Shown one piece after another: positions 1 through 6,810 of a stretch of 64,000 nucleotides of DNA. The DNA is taken from positions 15,421 to 79,420 of the forward strand of contig CAZTQN010000017.1 of assembly GCA_964615765.1 (NCBI GenBank), given 5' to 3'. Under the pieces are notes generated by a model that had not been told where the DNA came from, searched no databases, and saw nothing but the letters and a program-made list of their open reading frames with translations. Every line of letters begins with the position of its first letter. Positions within the stretch are counted from its first letter, which is position 1. The position numbers and the translations under genes were made by a program. The DNA comes from CAZTQN01 sp964615765. Lineage in GTDB: Bacteria > Planctomycetota > Phycisphaerae > Phycisphaerales > UBA1924.

Positions 1-21
1 TGGTTGCGTCTTCTGTCCCAT
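1..21 (-). CDS. rpsC: 30S ribosomal protein S3, N-terminal fragment (runs off the window)
   Basis: Only the first seven codons are inside the window. They read MGQKTQP, which matches the conserved S3 N-terminus (MGQK-x-x-P). The ATG at 21-19 overlaps the TAA stop of rplV by one base (TAATG), so the two genes are probably translationally coupled. S3 is the gene expected after L22 in the S10 operon. The rest lies to the left of the window. Confidence 0.85.
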
Positions 22-566
22 TAGTTCTTCTGCTCCAGACCGACGGTGATGTGCGCCATGCGCTTGAGGATCGGGTGCGCCCGCCCGCGGTCCTTCGGCT
101 GGAACCGCTTGATGTGCGGCCCGCCGTGCACCGTGCTCTCCGTCACCACCAGGTTCTCGACATTCGCCTCGGCCTGCTGCGCGTCCGCGATCGCCGCGCT
201 CAAGGCCTTCTTCACATCCACCGCCGCCCGCTTGGTCGTGAACGTCAGCAGGTTCATCGCCGTGTCGACCTTCTTCCCACGGATCAGGTCCACCAGCAGC
301 TTCGCCTTCCGCGGCGAGCCACGGTGATACTTGAAGATCGCCGTGAACCGCGCCAGGTCAGACACCTCGCACTCGAGCACCCGCGCCAACGCCACGATGT
401 CCTCCCGACGGCACCGCGGGTGATCGCTCCCCCGCATCCAGTTGCCGATCGCCGAGATCGCCCGCGCTTTGGGCAGCCCCGTCCGCTCCACCGCCTCGGC
501 GAGCTGCTCGATGCTCACGCCCTTTTCCTGGGCCCGCGCCTTGAGTTTGCTTCCGACGATCTTCAC
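21..566 (-). CDS. rplV: 50S ribosomal protein L22 (uL22) with N-terminal HTH-like extension
   Basis: L22 binds 23S rRNA and lines the peptide exit tunnel. The C-terminal ~110 residues are a normal L22, beginning near YHRGSPRKAKLLVDLIRGKK and ending with the GRAHPILKRMAHITV strand. Unusually, about 70 residues precede it and look like an XRE-type helix-turn-helix (GVSIEQLAEAVERTG ... AISAIGNWMRG ... REDIVALARVLECEVSDL). I place the start at the GTG at 566-564 because GGAAGGA (580-574) lies 7 nt upstream. A TTG at 602 in the same frame would add 12 residues but has no comparable ribosome binding site. It sits between rpsS and rpsC in the S10 operon. The HTH assignment is by eye. Confidence 0.92.
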   Translation of the reverse strand: MKIVGSKLKARAQEKGVSIEQLAEAVERTGLPKARAISAIGNWMRGSDHPRCRREDIVALARVLECEVSDLARFTAIFKYHRGSPRKAKLLVDLIRGKKVDTAMNLLTFTTKRAAVDVKKALSAAIADAQQAEANVENLVVTESTVHGGPHIKRFQPKDRGRAHPILKRMAHITVGLEQKN

Positions 567-665
567 GGGTCTGTCCTTCCGTCCTGCCTGCTGATGCCTC
601 AAACCACGACCGATACCGCACTCATCCGCCCCACCCGATCACCCCGGCCCGACCGGGTAGCCCGG

Positions 666-962
666 TTAGCCCGGCTTCTTCTCGCCGCCTTCCAGACCTT
701 CCTTCTTGTTCGTGTGCCCGCGGAACGTGCGGCTGATGCTGAACTCGCCCAGCTTGTGCCCCACCATGTCCTCGGTCACGAACACGTCCAGGAACTGCCG
801 CCCGTTGTGCACCTTGAACGTGTGCCCCACAAACTCCGGCACAATCGTGCACGACCGACGCCAGGTCTTCAGCGCCTCGCGCTTGTTCATCTGGTTGAGC
901 TTCTCCACCCGGCGGTAGAGACGCTCATCAACGTACGGGCCCTTCTTGCTGCTGCGCGACAT
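666..962 (-). CDS. rpsS: 30S ribosomal protein S19 (uS19)
   Basis: S19 sits in the head of the small subunit and contacts S13 and the A-site tRNA region. The 98-residue product has the family signatures SRSSKKGPYVDERL at the N-terminus, TWRRSCTIVPEFVGHTFKVH in the middle and GEFSISRTFRGH near the end. Length is close to the usual 90-95 residues, with a short Lys/Gly-rich tail. It lies in the standard S10 order between rplB and rplV. The 56-bp spacer to rplB is filled by a GGCACTGGGCAC-type repeat, and a 99-bp spacer separates it from the preferred rplV start. Confidence 0.95.
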   Translation of the reverse strand: MSRSSKKGPYVDERLYRRVEKLNQMNKREALKTWRRSCTIVPEFVGHTFKVHNGRQFLDVFVTEDMVGHKLGEFSISRTFRGHTNKKEGLEGGEKKPG

Positions 963-972
963 GCCTTATCCC

Positions 973-1016
973 CTAGTGCCTAGTGCCCAGTGCCTAGTGC
1001 CTGGTGCCCAGTGCCT
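973..1016 (-). repeat. GGCACTGGGCACTAG-family repeat between rplB and rpsS
   Basis: On the transcribed strand the spacer consists of degenerate head-to-tail GGCACTGGGCAC and GGCACTAG units. It starts directly after the rplB stop. The same repeat recurs at 1913-1943, 11110-11183 and 36138-36208, each time just 3' of, or overlapping, a stop codon and in sense orientation. Confidence 0.8.
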
Positions 1017-1018
1017 TC

Positions 1019-1879
1019 TTACTTGCTCTTCTGCCCGTACCGCTTGCTGACACGACGACGGATGATCAGGTCCGTCGAACGCTGCTTCTTGTTGCGGGTG
1101 TCCCCGCCCTTGGCGCCCACGCCCGTCGGACCAACCGGCGGCCGGTTGCCCTTCGAACGACCCGAGCCGCCGCCCAGCGGGTGGGCGTTGTGGCTCTTGG
1201 CCACCCCACGCGTGATCGGACGGATCCCCATGTGCCGCGCAAGACCCGCCTTGCCCAGCATCCGCAGCGAGTGGTCCGGGTTCCCGACCTGCCCGATGGT
1301 CGCGCGGCAGTTGGCGTGCACCATCCGCAGTTCGCCCGACGGCAACTGCAGCGTCGCGTACTCGCCTTCCTTGTTCATCAGCCGGGCAAACATCCCCGCA
1401 GAGCGGCAGATCTTCGCCCCACGCCCCGGCTCCAGCTCGATGCAGTGCACATCAAGCCCCGTCGGGATGTCCTTGAGACGCATGTTGTTGCCGGTCTTCG
1501 GATCCACCGGACCCGTGCCCGACGACTCCACCGTCATCCCGTCCGTCAGACCCGCCGGGCAGATGATGTACCGCCGCACCTTGTCGGCGTACTCCACCAG
1601 CGCGATGTGGGCCGAGCGGTTCGGGTCGTACTCGACCCCGATCACCTTGCCCGCCACGCCGTCACGGTCCGCACGCTTGAAGTCGACCTGGCGGTACAGC
1701 CGCTTGGCCCCGCCCGTCCGACCACGAACCGTGATCTTCCCGTGGTGGTTCCGGCCCGCTTTCTTGTTCAGCGGGCTCAGCAGCGCCTTCTCCGGCGAGT
1801 GCTTGGTCACTTCCGCGTGCGCGTTCACCGACGCGAAGCGACGGCCGGCCGAGGTGGGTTTGTAAATGCGAATCGGCAT
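1019..1879 (-). CDS. rplB: 50S ribosomal protein L2 (uL2)
   Basis: L2 is a core protein of the large subunit needed for subunit joining and peptidyl transferase activity. The product is 286 residues, slightly longer than the usual ~275. Recognisable blocks are KKAGRNHHGKITVRGRTGG, YRQVDFKRADRDGV, the GLDVHCIELEPGRGA segment, and the C-terminal GVAKSHNAHPLGGGSGRSKG region with the conserved His and Gly-rich loop. It lies downstream of rplW in the S10 operon. Both spacers (to rplW and to rpsS) contain the GGCACTGGGCAC-type repeat, which is unusual in a ribosomal protein operon. Confidence 0.96.
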   Translation of the reverse strand: MPIRIYKPTSAGRRFASVNAHAEVTKHSPEKALLSPLNKKAGRNHHGKITVRGRTGGAKRLYRQVDFKRADRDGVAGKVIGVEYDPNRSAHIALVEYADKVRRYIICPAGLTDGMTVESSGTGPVDPKTGNNMRLKDIPTGLDVHCIELEPGRGAKICRSAGMFARLMNKEGEYATLQLPSGELRMVHANCRATIGQVGNPDHSLRMLGKAGLARHMGIRPITRGVAKSHNAHPLGGGSGRSKGNRPPVGPTGVGAKGGDTRNKKQRSTDLIIRRRVSKRYGQKSK

Positions 1880-1912
1880 GACGTGTTCCCTGCTGCCCGT
1901 CTCTGTCTTGAC

Positions 1913-1943
1913 CCTAGTGCCCAGTGCCTAGTGCCCAGTGCCT
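1913..1943 (-). repeat. GGCACTGGGCACTAG-family repeat between rplW and rplB
   Basis: Two nearly perfect 14-nt units GGCACTGGGCACTA lie head to tail on the transcribed strand. They are in the 133-bp spacer that also contains several copies of a GCACCGGGCTCG-type motif and a GGTGCC-TTTA-GGCACC inverted repeat at about 1977-1990. Confidence 0.8.
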
Positions 1944-2012
1944 GTTTCCCGCACCGGGCTCGGCCCGGCTGAGGAAGGTGCCTTTAGGCACCCGCACCGG
2001 GCTCGACCCGGC

Positions 2013-2291
2013 TTAGAACAGCTCGATCCGGTCCCCATCCTTCAGCCGCACCGTCGCCGTCTTGACATCCGGCGTCAGCACCAGGCCGTACTTCATCCGG
2101 CGCTGGCGACCCTTGCGGATCTGCGTGTTGACCTTCTCGACCTTGACCTTGTACAGCGACTCGACCGCCGCCTTGATATCGTGCTTGGTCGCCTTGCGGT
2201 CGACCTCGAACGCGTAGCGGTTGAGCTCGTTCATCGCCCACGTGCCCTTCTCGGTCACGAGCGGACGCTTGATGACGTAGGTGGCTTCCAT
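2013..2291 (-). CDS. rplW: 50S ribosomal protein L23 (uL23)
   Basis: L23 lies at the exit of the ribosomal tunnel and is the docking site for trigger factor and SRP. The 92-residue product has the typical N-terminus (YVIKRPLVTEKGTWAM), the central YAFEVDRKATKHDIKAAVE segment, and the Lys/Arg-rich loop (KGRQRRMKYG) that reaches into the rRNA. The ATG shares one base with the rplD stop (TGATG), indicating translational coupling. The order rplD-rplW-rplB is the standard S10 arrangement. Confidence 0.95.
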   Translation of the reverse strand: MEATYVIKRPLVTEKGTWAMNELNRYAFEVDRKATKHDIKAAVESLYKVKVEKVNTQIRKGRQRRMKYGLVLTPDVKTATVRLKDGDRIELF

Positions 2292-3103
2292 CAGCGGGCC
2301 TCCTTCTTCGCGTCAGCCTTCTTGGCGTCGGCCGTCCCGCCCGCGGCGGCCGCGGTCTTGGCCCGCGCTTCCGCGGCCCGCTCACGCCGACGATCCGAAC
2401 GGGCCTTGTCGCCCGCCCCGTCGTCCTTCGCCGTGCGGCCCATCGGGTTGATCTTCGCGTCCTTGCCAATCTGCGCCTGCGGACCCTTCAGCAGCGCCTC
2501 GAGATCGCTCTTGCCGATCACCAGGTACCGGTGGTTCAACAGGTCGAAGCAGTTCAGCTGCGGGGCCGCGATCAGCGACACGTTCTCGACGTTCCGCGCC
2601 GACAGACGCACGTTCTCTTCGTTCAGCGGCAGCGCAACCAGCGCCGAACGATCCGCGGCTTTGATCGCCGACAGGAACGTCAGGAAGTCCTTGGTCTTGG
2701 GCTGGCCCATCGACAGCGTGTCGACGACCTTCACCTCGTTGTCCAGGAACTTCGCCAGGAGCGCGTTGAGATTCGCCTTGCGGCGCATCTTCTTGGGCAT
2801 CTCCAGGCGGAAATCCTCGTGCGTCCGCGTCTTGACGTGCGCGTGACCGCCGCCGCGGAAGTGCGGAACCTTGCGGTCGCCGTGACGGGCGCCCCCGGTC
2901 CCCTTCTGCTTGACGATCTTCTTCGTCGAGCCTTCCACGTTGTGCCGGTTCAGCGTCCGGGCAGATCCCTGCCGACGGTTCGCGTGATACCGCACGTACG
3001 CCTGTTTGATCAGCGCAGGCAGCACCTCGCCGCCCAGCGCTCCCTCGTCGACGGTGATGTTGCTCACCTCGACGCCCTGCATGTTGTAGACGGGGACAAC
3101 CAT
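2291..3103 (-). CDS. rplD: 50S ribosomal protein L4 (uL4) with charged C-terminal extension
   Basis: L4 binds 23S rRNA and has an extended loop in the exit tunnel. The first ~215 residues are a normal L4: conserved NRRQGSARTLNR, then KQKGTGGARHGDRKVPHFRGGG in the rRNA-binding loop, and SDLEALL near the end of the globular part. About 55 more residues follow (from roughly 218 on), rich in Lys, Ala, Arg and Asp and of low complexity, not found in ordinary ~205-residue L4. The extension may be a disordered rRNA-binding tail. In E. coli L4 also represses its own operon; whether that applies here is not visible. Confidence 0.95.
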   Translation of the reverse strand: MVVPVYNMQGVEVSNITVDEGALGGEVLPALIKQAYVRYHANRRQGSARTLNRHNVEGSTKKIVKQKGTGGARHGDRKVPHFRGGGHAHVKTRTHEDFRLEMPKKMRRKANLNALLAKFLDNEVKVVDTLSMGQPKTKDFLTFLSAIKAADRSALVALPLNEENVRLSARNVENVSLIAAPQLNCFDLLNHRYLVIGKSDLEALLKGPQAQIGKDAKINPMGRTAKDDGAGDKARSDRRRERAAEARAKTAAAAGGTADAKKADAKKEAR

Positions 3104-3518
3104 CTGTGTCTGACCTCGTCCGACGCCTCAGGAGCCCGCGGCTCGCCGCCGGCTCCGTCCCGGTCCTCCGTTCACGCACCCAAGCGTGAACTTCGAACCC
3201 GTGTTCCTCGCCTATCCGCCCCACGCCTGTTATTCAGCGGCGTGGCGTCGGAATCGACTCGGCTGTCCAGCACGCCCCGGGCCTCGGCCTCTCGGCCAGC
3301 CGCCCGCTGCGTGCACGCTTTGCTCCCGCCTGGCGGTTTCCTTCGCCGCCGAGCATCGCTGCTCGTACGACTCCGGACCCTCCAGGCCCGACGATCGGCG
3401 TGCTCGCCAACCGCCAGAACCCTTCACCCAACCCCCTTCACCCAACCCCCTTCACCCAACCCCCGTCACCCAACCCCCGTGTTCCGTAACCCCACTCGCC
3501 CGTACTTCGCAGACAATC
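3104..3518. other. 415-bp gap between rplC and rplD, no convincing gene
   Basis: No frame here shows coding character. The segment contains the 14-bp tandem repeat at 3423-3478. This is an unusually long interruption for the S10 operon, where rplC and rplD normally almost touch, so an internal promoter or RNA structure is possible, but I see no clear motif. Confidence 0.5.
3423..3478. repeat. 14-bp tandem repeat, four units
   Basis: Three perfect units TTCACCCAACCCCC (3423-3436, 3437-3450, 3451-3464) are followed by one with a G in the first position (3465-3478). The strand transcribed with the S10 operon is therefore G-rich (GGGGGTTGGGTGAA). Confidence 0.95.
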
Positions 3519-4202
3519 TTACTTCGCAGCCAGACGACGCGCCTTCGAGCGGTTCAGGCGGATCGACGGCCGCACGATGATCGTGCCGTTGTTCGCCCCG
3601 GGGACCGAGCCCCTGACCAGCAGCAGGTTCTGCTCCGCATCGACCTTCACCACATCCAGCGACCGCGTCGTCACGCGCTCATCGCCCATGTGCCCCTGCA
3701 TCCGCTTGCCCTTCTTGATCTTCCCGGCGTAGCCACGGTTGGTTGCGTGACCGGACTGAGACCCCGGCGAGCGGTGCTTGCGTTCCACACCGTGGCTGGC
3801 GAACATGCCCTTGAAGTGGTACCGCTTCATGACCCCGGCAAAGCCCTTCCCCTTGCTCTGCCCGATCACGTCCACGAACTTCGCGTCCTTCAGCGCCTCG
3901 ACGGTGATCTCCGTCCCCAGCGCGAACGACGCGAGCTCTTCCGGCTTGACCTTGAACTCCCCGTGCGTCCGCTTCGGAGCCGCCCCGACCTTCGCGTCAT
4001 GCGCGATCATCTGGAACGTCGAGTTGCGGGCCTTCATGTCCCCGTAGCCCACCTGCACCGCCGCGTACCCGTCGTTCTCAACCGTCTTGTGCTGAGTGAC
4101 CACGCACGGCCCGACCTTGAGCACCGTCACGGGCACGACATTCCCCGCATCGTCAAAGATGCGCGTCATGCCAACCTTCGTGCCGAAGAGCGCAACAGCC
4201 AT
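3519..4202 (-). CDS. rplC: 50S ribosomal protein L3 (uL3)
   Basis: L3 is an early assembly protein of the large subunit whose loop approaches the peptidyl transferase centre. The 227-residue product begins MAVALFGTKVGMTRIFDDAG and contains the diagnostic GKGFAGVMKRYHFKG and SHRSPGS-like HKHRSPGSQSGHATNRGYAGK regions around the conserved Gln, followed by KKGKRMQGHMGDERVT. I use the ATG at 4202-4200. An in-frame TTG four codons upstream (4214) is possible but would add residues not seen in the family, and GGACGG lies just before the ATG. It follows rpsJ by 122 bp and precedes rplD by an unusually long gap. Confidence 0.95.
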   Translation of the reverse strand: MAVALFGTKVGMTRIFDDAGNVVPVTVLKVGPCVVTQHKTVENDGYAAVQVGYGDMKARNSTFQMIAHDAKVGAAPKRTHGEFKVKPEELASFALGTEITVEALKDAKFVDVIGQSKGKGFAGVMKRYHFKGMFASHGVERKHRSPGSQSGHATNRGYAGKIKKGKRMQGHMGDERVTTRSLDVVKVDAEQNLLLVRGSVPGANNGTIIVRPSIRLNRSKARRLAAK

Positions 4203-4324
4203 TGTCCGTCCCAAACCTTTCTACTGCCGTTCGACCGCGTTCACTCACCAAGACCGTTCAGACACTCAAACACCCGGCTCGACAACGACAAGGCCCCGCG
4301 TCTTGCGCGGGGCCTCCCGAAAAA

Positions 4325-4633
4325 TCAAGCCTTGATCTTCACGAACACGCCGGCCGGAACGACCAGGCGATTCAGCGCTTCCACCGTCCGAGCGTTCGGC
4401 TCGACGATGTCGATGATCCGCTTGTGCGTCCGGATCTCGAACTGCTCGCGAGACTTCTTGTCGATGAAGATCGACCGCAGAACGGTGTACCGCTCCACGC
4501 GCGTCGGCAGCGGCACCGGGCCGGCAACCTTCGCGTTGGTCCGTTTGGCATGGTCGACGATTTCCTTGGCCGAGGCATCCAGGGCCAGGTGGTCGTACGC
4601 TTCCATCCGGATTCGAATCTTGCCGCCCGTCAT
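4325..4633 (-). CDS. rpsJ: 30S ribosomal protein S10 (uS10)
   Basis: S10 is part of the small-subunit head and also a partner of NusB in antitermination. The product from the ATG at 4633 is 102 residues, the usual S10 length, with KIRIRMEAYDHLALD at the N-terminus, GPVPLPTRVERYTVLRS in the exposed loop, and KSREQFEIRTHKRIIDI. An in-frame TTG at 4657 would add eight residues and is less likely. It is the first gene of the ribosomal cluster seen here. No tuf or fusA gene precedes it, and the divergent neighbour starts at 5025. Confidence 0.95.
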   Translation of the reverse strand: MTGGKIRIRMEAYDHLALDASAKEIVDHAKRTNAKVAGPVPLPTRVERYTVLRSIFIDKKSREQFEIRTHKRIIDIVEPNARTVEALNRLVVPAGVFVKIKA

Positions 4634-5024
4634 CGCTGTCTCGCTGCGTCTCGACAATCCGAAAGATCAACCGCTCCAACCAGCCCTCCCGCCGACACGT
4701 TCGGGCAAGATACCCCCCGGTCTCCCGGTCCGGCACTTGCGCCTTGACGTCGACGGATTGGCCGCCCGAGCGCAAAGTCCCGGGCAGAGCCCGCAAGCGT
4801 AGAAACCACCGCCCGTAAGTCAAACCCGCACATCCACCATCCGTAAAGATTTCGCAGTCTTCCCCCCCGCTTCACACCCCCTACCCCGCCCTTCATCGAC
4901 AGCCAAGTCCGCCCCCCGTCCGACCGATAGCCTTCCCAGATTCCCGCCTCGCCGTTTTCCCGCACCCGCCACCGGTCACCGACCCCTTTCCTTTATATCT
5001 CTCACCCCCCCACCCCCCGCCGCC
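4634..5024. promoter_or_regulatory. 391-bp divergent intergenic region upstream of the S10 operon
   Basis: This gap must contain the promoters for rpsJ (leftward) and for the gene at 5025 (rightward). On the plus strand TTTATATCT at 4992-5000 gives a -10-like TATATC about 25 nt before the ATG at 5025. The same A+T patch read leftward gives TATAAA. No good -35 match and no S10-type leader structure could be assigned by eye. Confidence 0.35.
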
Positions 5025-6620
5025 ATGGTCACCACACCCACCACGCCGACCCTCCGCCCCGCCCGCCACCTCTCCACCGCGGCGTGCCTCGCGCTCCTCG
5101 TCCTCTCCCCACCCACCCTCGCGCAAACTCGCGTTCCCGACAACACCCGCCGGCCCGCCGCCCCACCCGCCACCCAGCCGACCACCGAGCCCGCTGACAA
5201 ACCGTCACCCAAGCCCGCCGCCCAGCCGACGCCGGTCGTCCCCGCGCCGAAGATCGAACCCCGCGGCGCCGCCGGCGCCATCCAGCTCGCCGGCGAGCCC
5301 CTCCGCATCGAGTCCATCGGGCTCTCCATCTTCCTCCCCGACCGCACCCGCGCCGAGTCCGGCCGCATCGGCGGCCGCACCTCCGTCACCGTCCTCCCCG
5401 AAGACCAGAAGTACGTCCTCTCCATCCAGACCGCCGAAACCTCCAACGACCAGTCCACCGTCGAGCAGGCCCTCGACAAAACCGTCTCACTCCTGCAAGG
5501 CGCCGTCGGCGTCCTCGACCCCGACCAGAAGACCGTCCTCTCGACCGAGGCCCGCGTCATCGACCGCATCGACCGCCTCGACATCGGCGGCCTCCCCGCC
5601 GGCCGCCTCTACGTCTCCATCCCCGAGCCCGACCGCGCCAGCCGCGTCGTCAAGGGCTACACCATCTTCAAGCCCCAGCCCAAGCAGTTCGTCATCATCG
5701 AACTGCTCTGCGCCGAAGCCCTCTTCCCCGAAGTTCGCGGCGTGTACGAAACCAGCGTCGCCACCGCCGTCTTCCAAGACGCCGAATCCCTCATGCTCGA
5801 CCGCATGGCCGCCGTCAAAGCCGGCCGCGCGCTCCTCACACGCATCACCGACGCCGACATCGACGCAATCCTCGCCGACGGGCAAGAACAGTGGTTCCGC
5901 ATGTACCGCCCCTCCCCCACCGGCGGCGCCGACGACGAAGTCGGGTACTACGGCGTCCGCTTCTGGCGCGGCGTCCGCGGCGAGATCGACCCCTCCCGCA
6001 AGCCCGCCGCCTTCACCCCCGCCGATCAACAACAAGGCCTCCTCGTCCGCGTCCGCTCCCGCGTCCTCAACGGCACCACCATCGGCGACAACGAAGGCAT
6101 CTTCTTCGTCACCGACGACCGCCGCGAAGAAGCCTGGTCCGTCCGCACCGCCGCCCGCGAGACCACCGGCAAGCAGCGCGCCGTCGCCACCGAAACCGGC
6201 GCCCGCCTCGCCGACGATCTCACCATCATCAAACAAGAACCCGGCAAGCCGACGCAAACGCTCAAGCCCGCCATCCTCAACGACGGCTACATCAGCCAGT
6301 TCGACACCTTCTTCCTCCCGCGCGTCATGGGCCGCCTCGCCATCCCCGGCGAATACGGCTTCTACGCCTACGAGTCCTGGCCCTCCGGCGCCATCACCTT
6401 CCGCAAGGACGTCGTCGCCGCCAGCCGCGTCACCGACGGCACCATGACCACCGTCACCTCCACCCTCCGCCAGGACTCCGCCCCGCAGGTCTCCACCTTC
6501 GCCCCCGGCGGCCGCCTCCTGCTCACCAAAATCGAAGACGGCTCCCTCATCCGCGAACCCATCGACCTCCCCAGCCTCCGCCAGATCTGGCAAAGCAAAG
6601 GCCTCCCCACCGAACGCTGA
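5025..6620 (+). CDS. secreted protein of unknown function with Pro-rich linker
   Basis: The 531-residue product has an N-terminal signal peptide (hydrophobic stretch AACLALLVLSPPTLAQ, probable cleavage after about residue 34). A Pro/Ala-rich linker follows to about residue 78, then a large soluble region. I do not recognise a family. Features include LRIESIGLSIFLPDRTR, which resembles proteins that test a quantity across strata, and a C-terminal region with alternating beta-strand-like segments (YGFYAYESWPSGAITFRKD). Codons end mostly in C, like other plus-strand genes in this left part of the window. It stands alone: divergent from the S10 operon and followed by a repeat-filled spacer. It is probably exported to the periplasm. 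Confidence 0.8.
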   Translation: MVTTPTTPTLRPARHLSTAACLALLVLSPPTLAQTRVPDNTRRPAAPPATQPTTEPADKPSPKPAAQPTPVVPAPKIEPRGAAGAIQLAGEPLRIESIGLSIFLPDRTRAESGRIGGRTSVTVLPEDQKYVLSIQTAETSNDQSTVEQALDKTVSLLQGAVGVLDPDQKTVLSTEARVIDRIDRLDIGGLPAGRLYVSIPEPDRASRVVKGYTIFKPQPKQFVIIELLCAEALFPEVRGVYETSVATAVFQDAESLMLDRMAAVKAGRALLTRITDADIDAILADGQEQWFRMYRPSPTGGADDEVGYYGVRFWRGVRGEIDPSRKPAAFTPADQQQGLLVRVRSRVLNGTTIGDNEGIFFVTDDRREEAWSVRTAARETTGKQRAVATETGARLADDLTIIKQEPGKPTQTLKPAILNDGYISQFDTFFLPRVMGRLAIPGEYGFYAYESWPSGAITFRKDVVAASRVTDGTMTTVTSTLRQDSAPQVSTFAPGGRLLLTKIEDGSLIREPIDLPSLRQIWQSKGLPTER

Positions 6621-6635
6621 CGCACCCCCCTCACC

Positions 6636-6786
6636 TCTCACCTCTCGCCTCTCACACCTCACCTCTCGCCTCTCGCCTCTCGCCTCTCGCCCCTTCCCCT
6701 CCGGGTACCCCCACGCTCCGCGTGGGTTCTGTCTTTCCCTCGCCTCTCGCCCCTGTCCTCTCTCCCCTGTCCTCTAGCCCCTTCTT
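6636..6786. repeat. low-complexity CTCTCGCC repeats with embedded GTACCC/CCCACGC palindrome
   Basis: The spacer before the M28 peptidase is made of CTCTCGCC and CTCACCTC units. In the middle (6703-6726) lies GGGTACC followed by the palindrome CCCACGC-TCC-GCGTGGG. The same composite element, in the other orientation, is found at about 31570-31680 and inside copA at 32013-32130. Confidence 0.8.
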
Positions 6787-6810
6787 CCCGGCGCGCGTAC
6801 AACCACCCCC

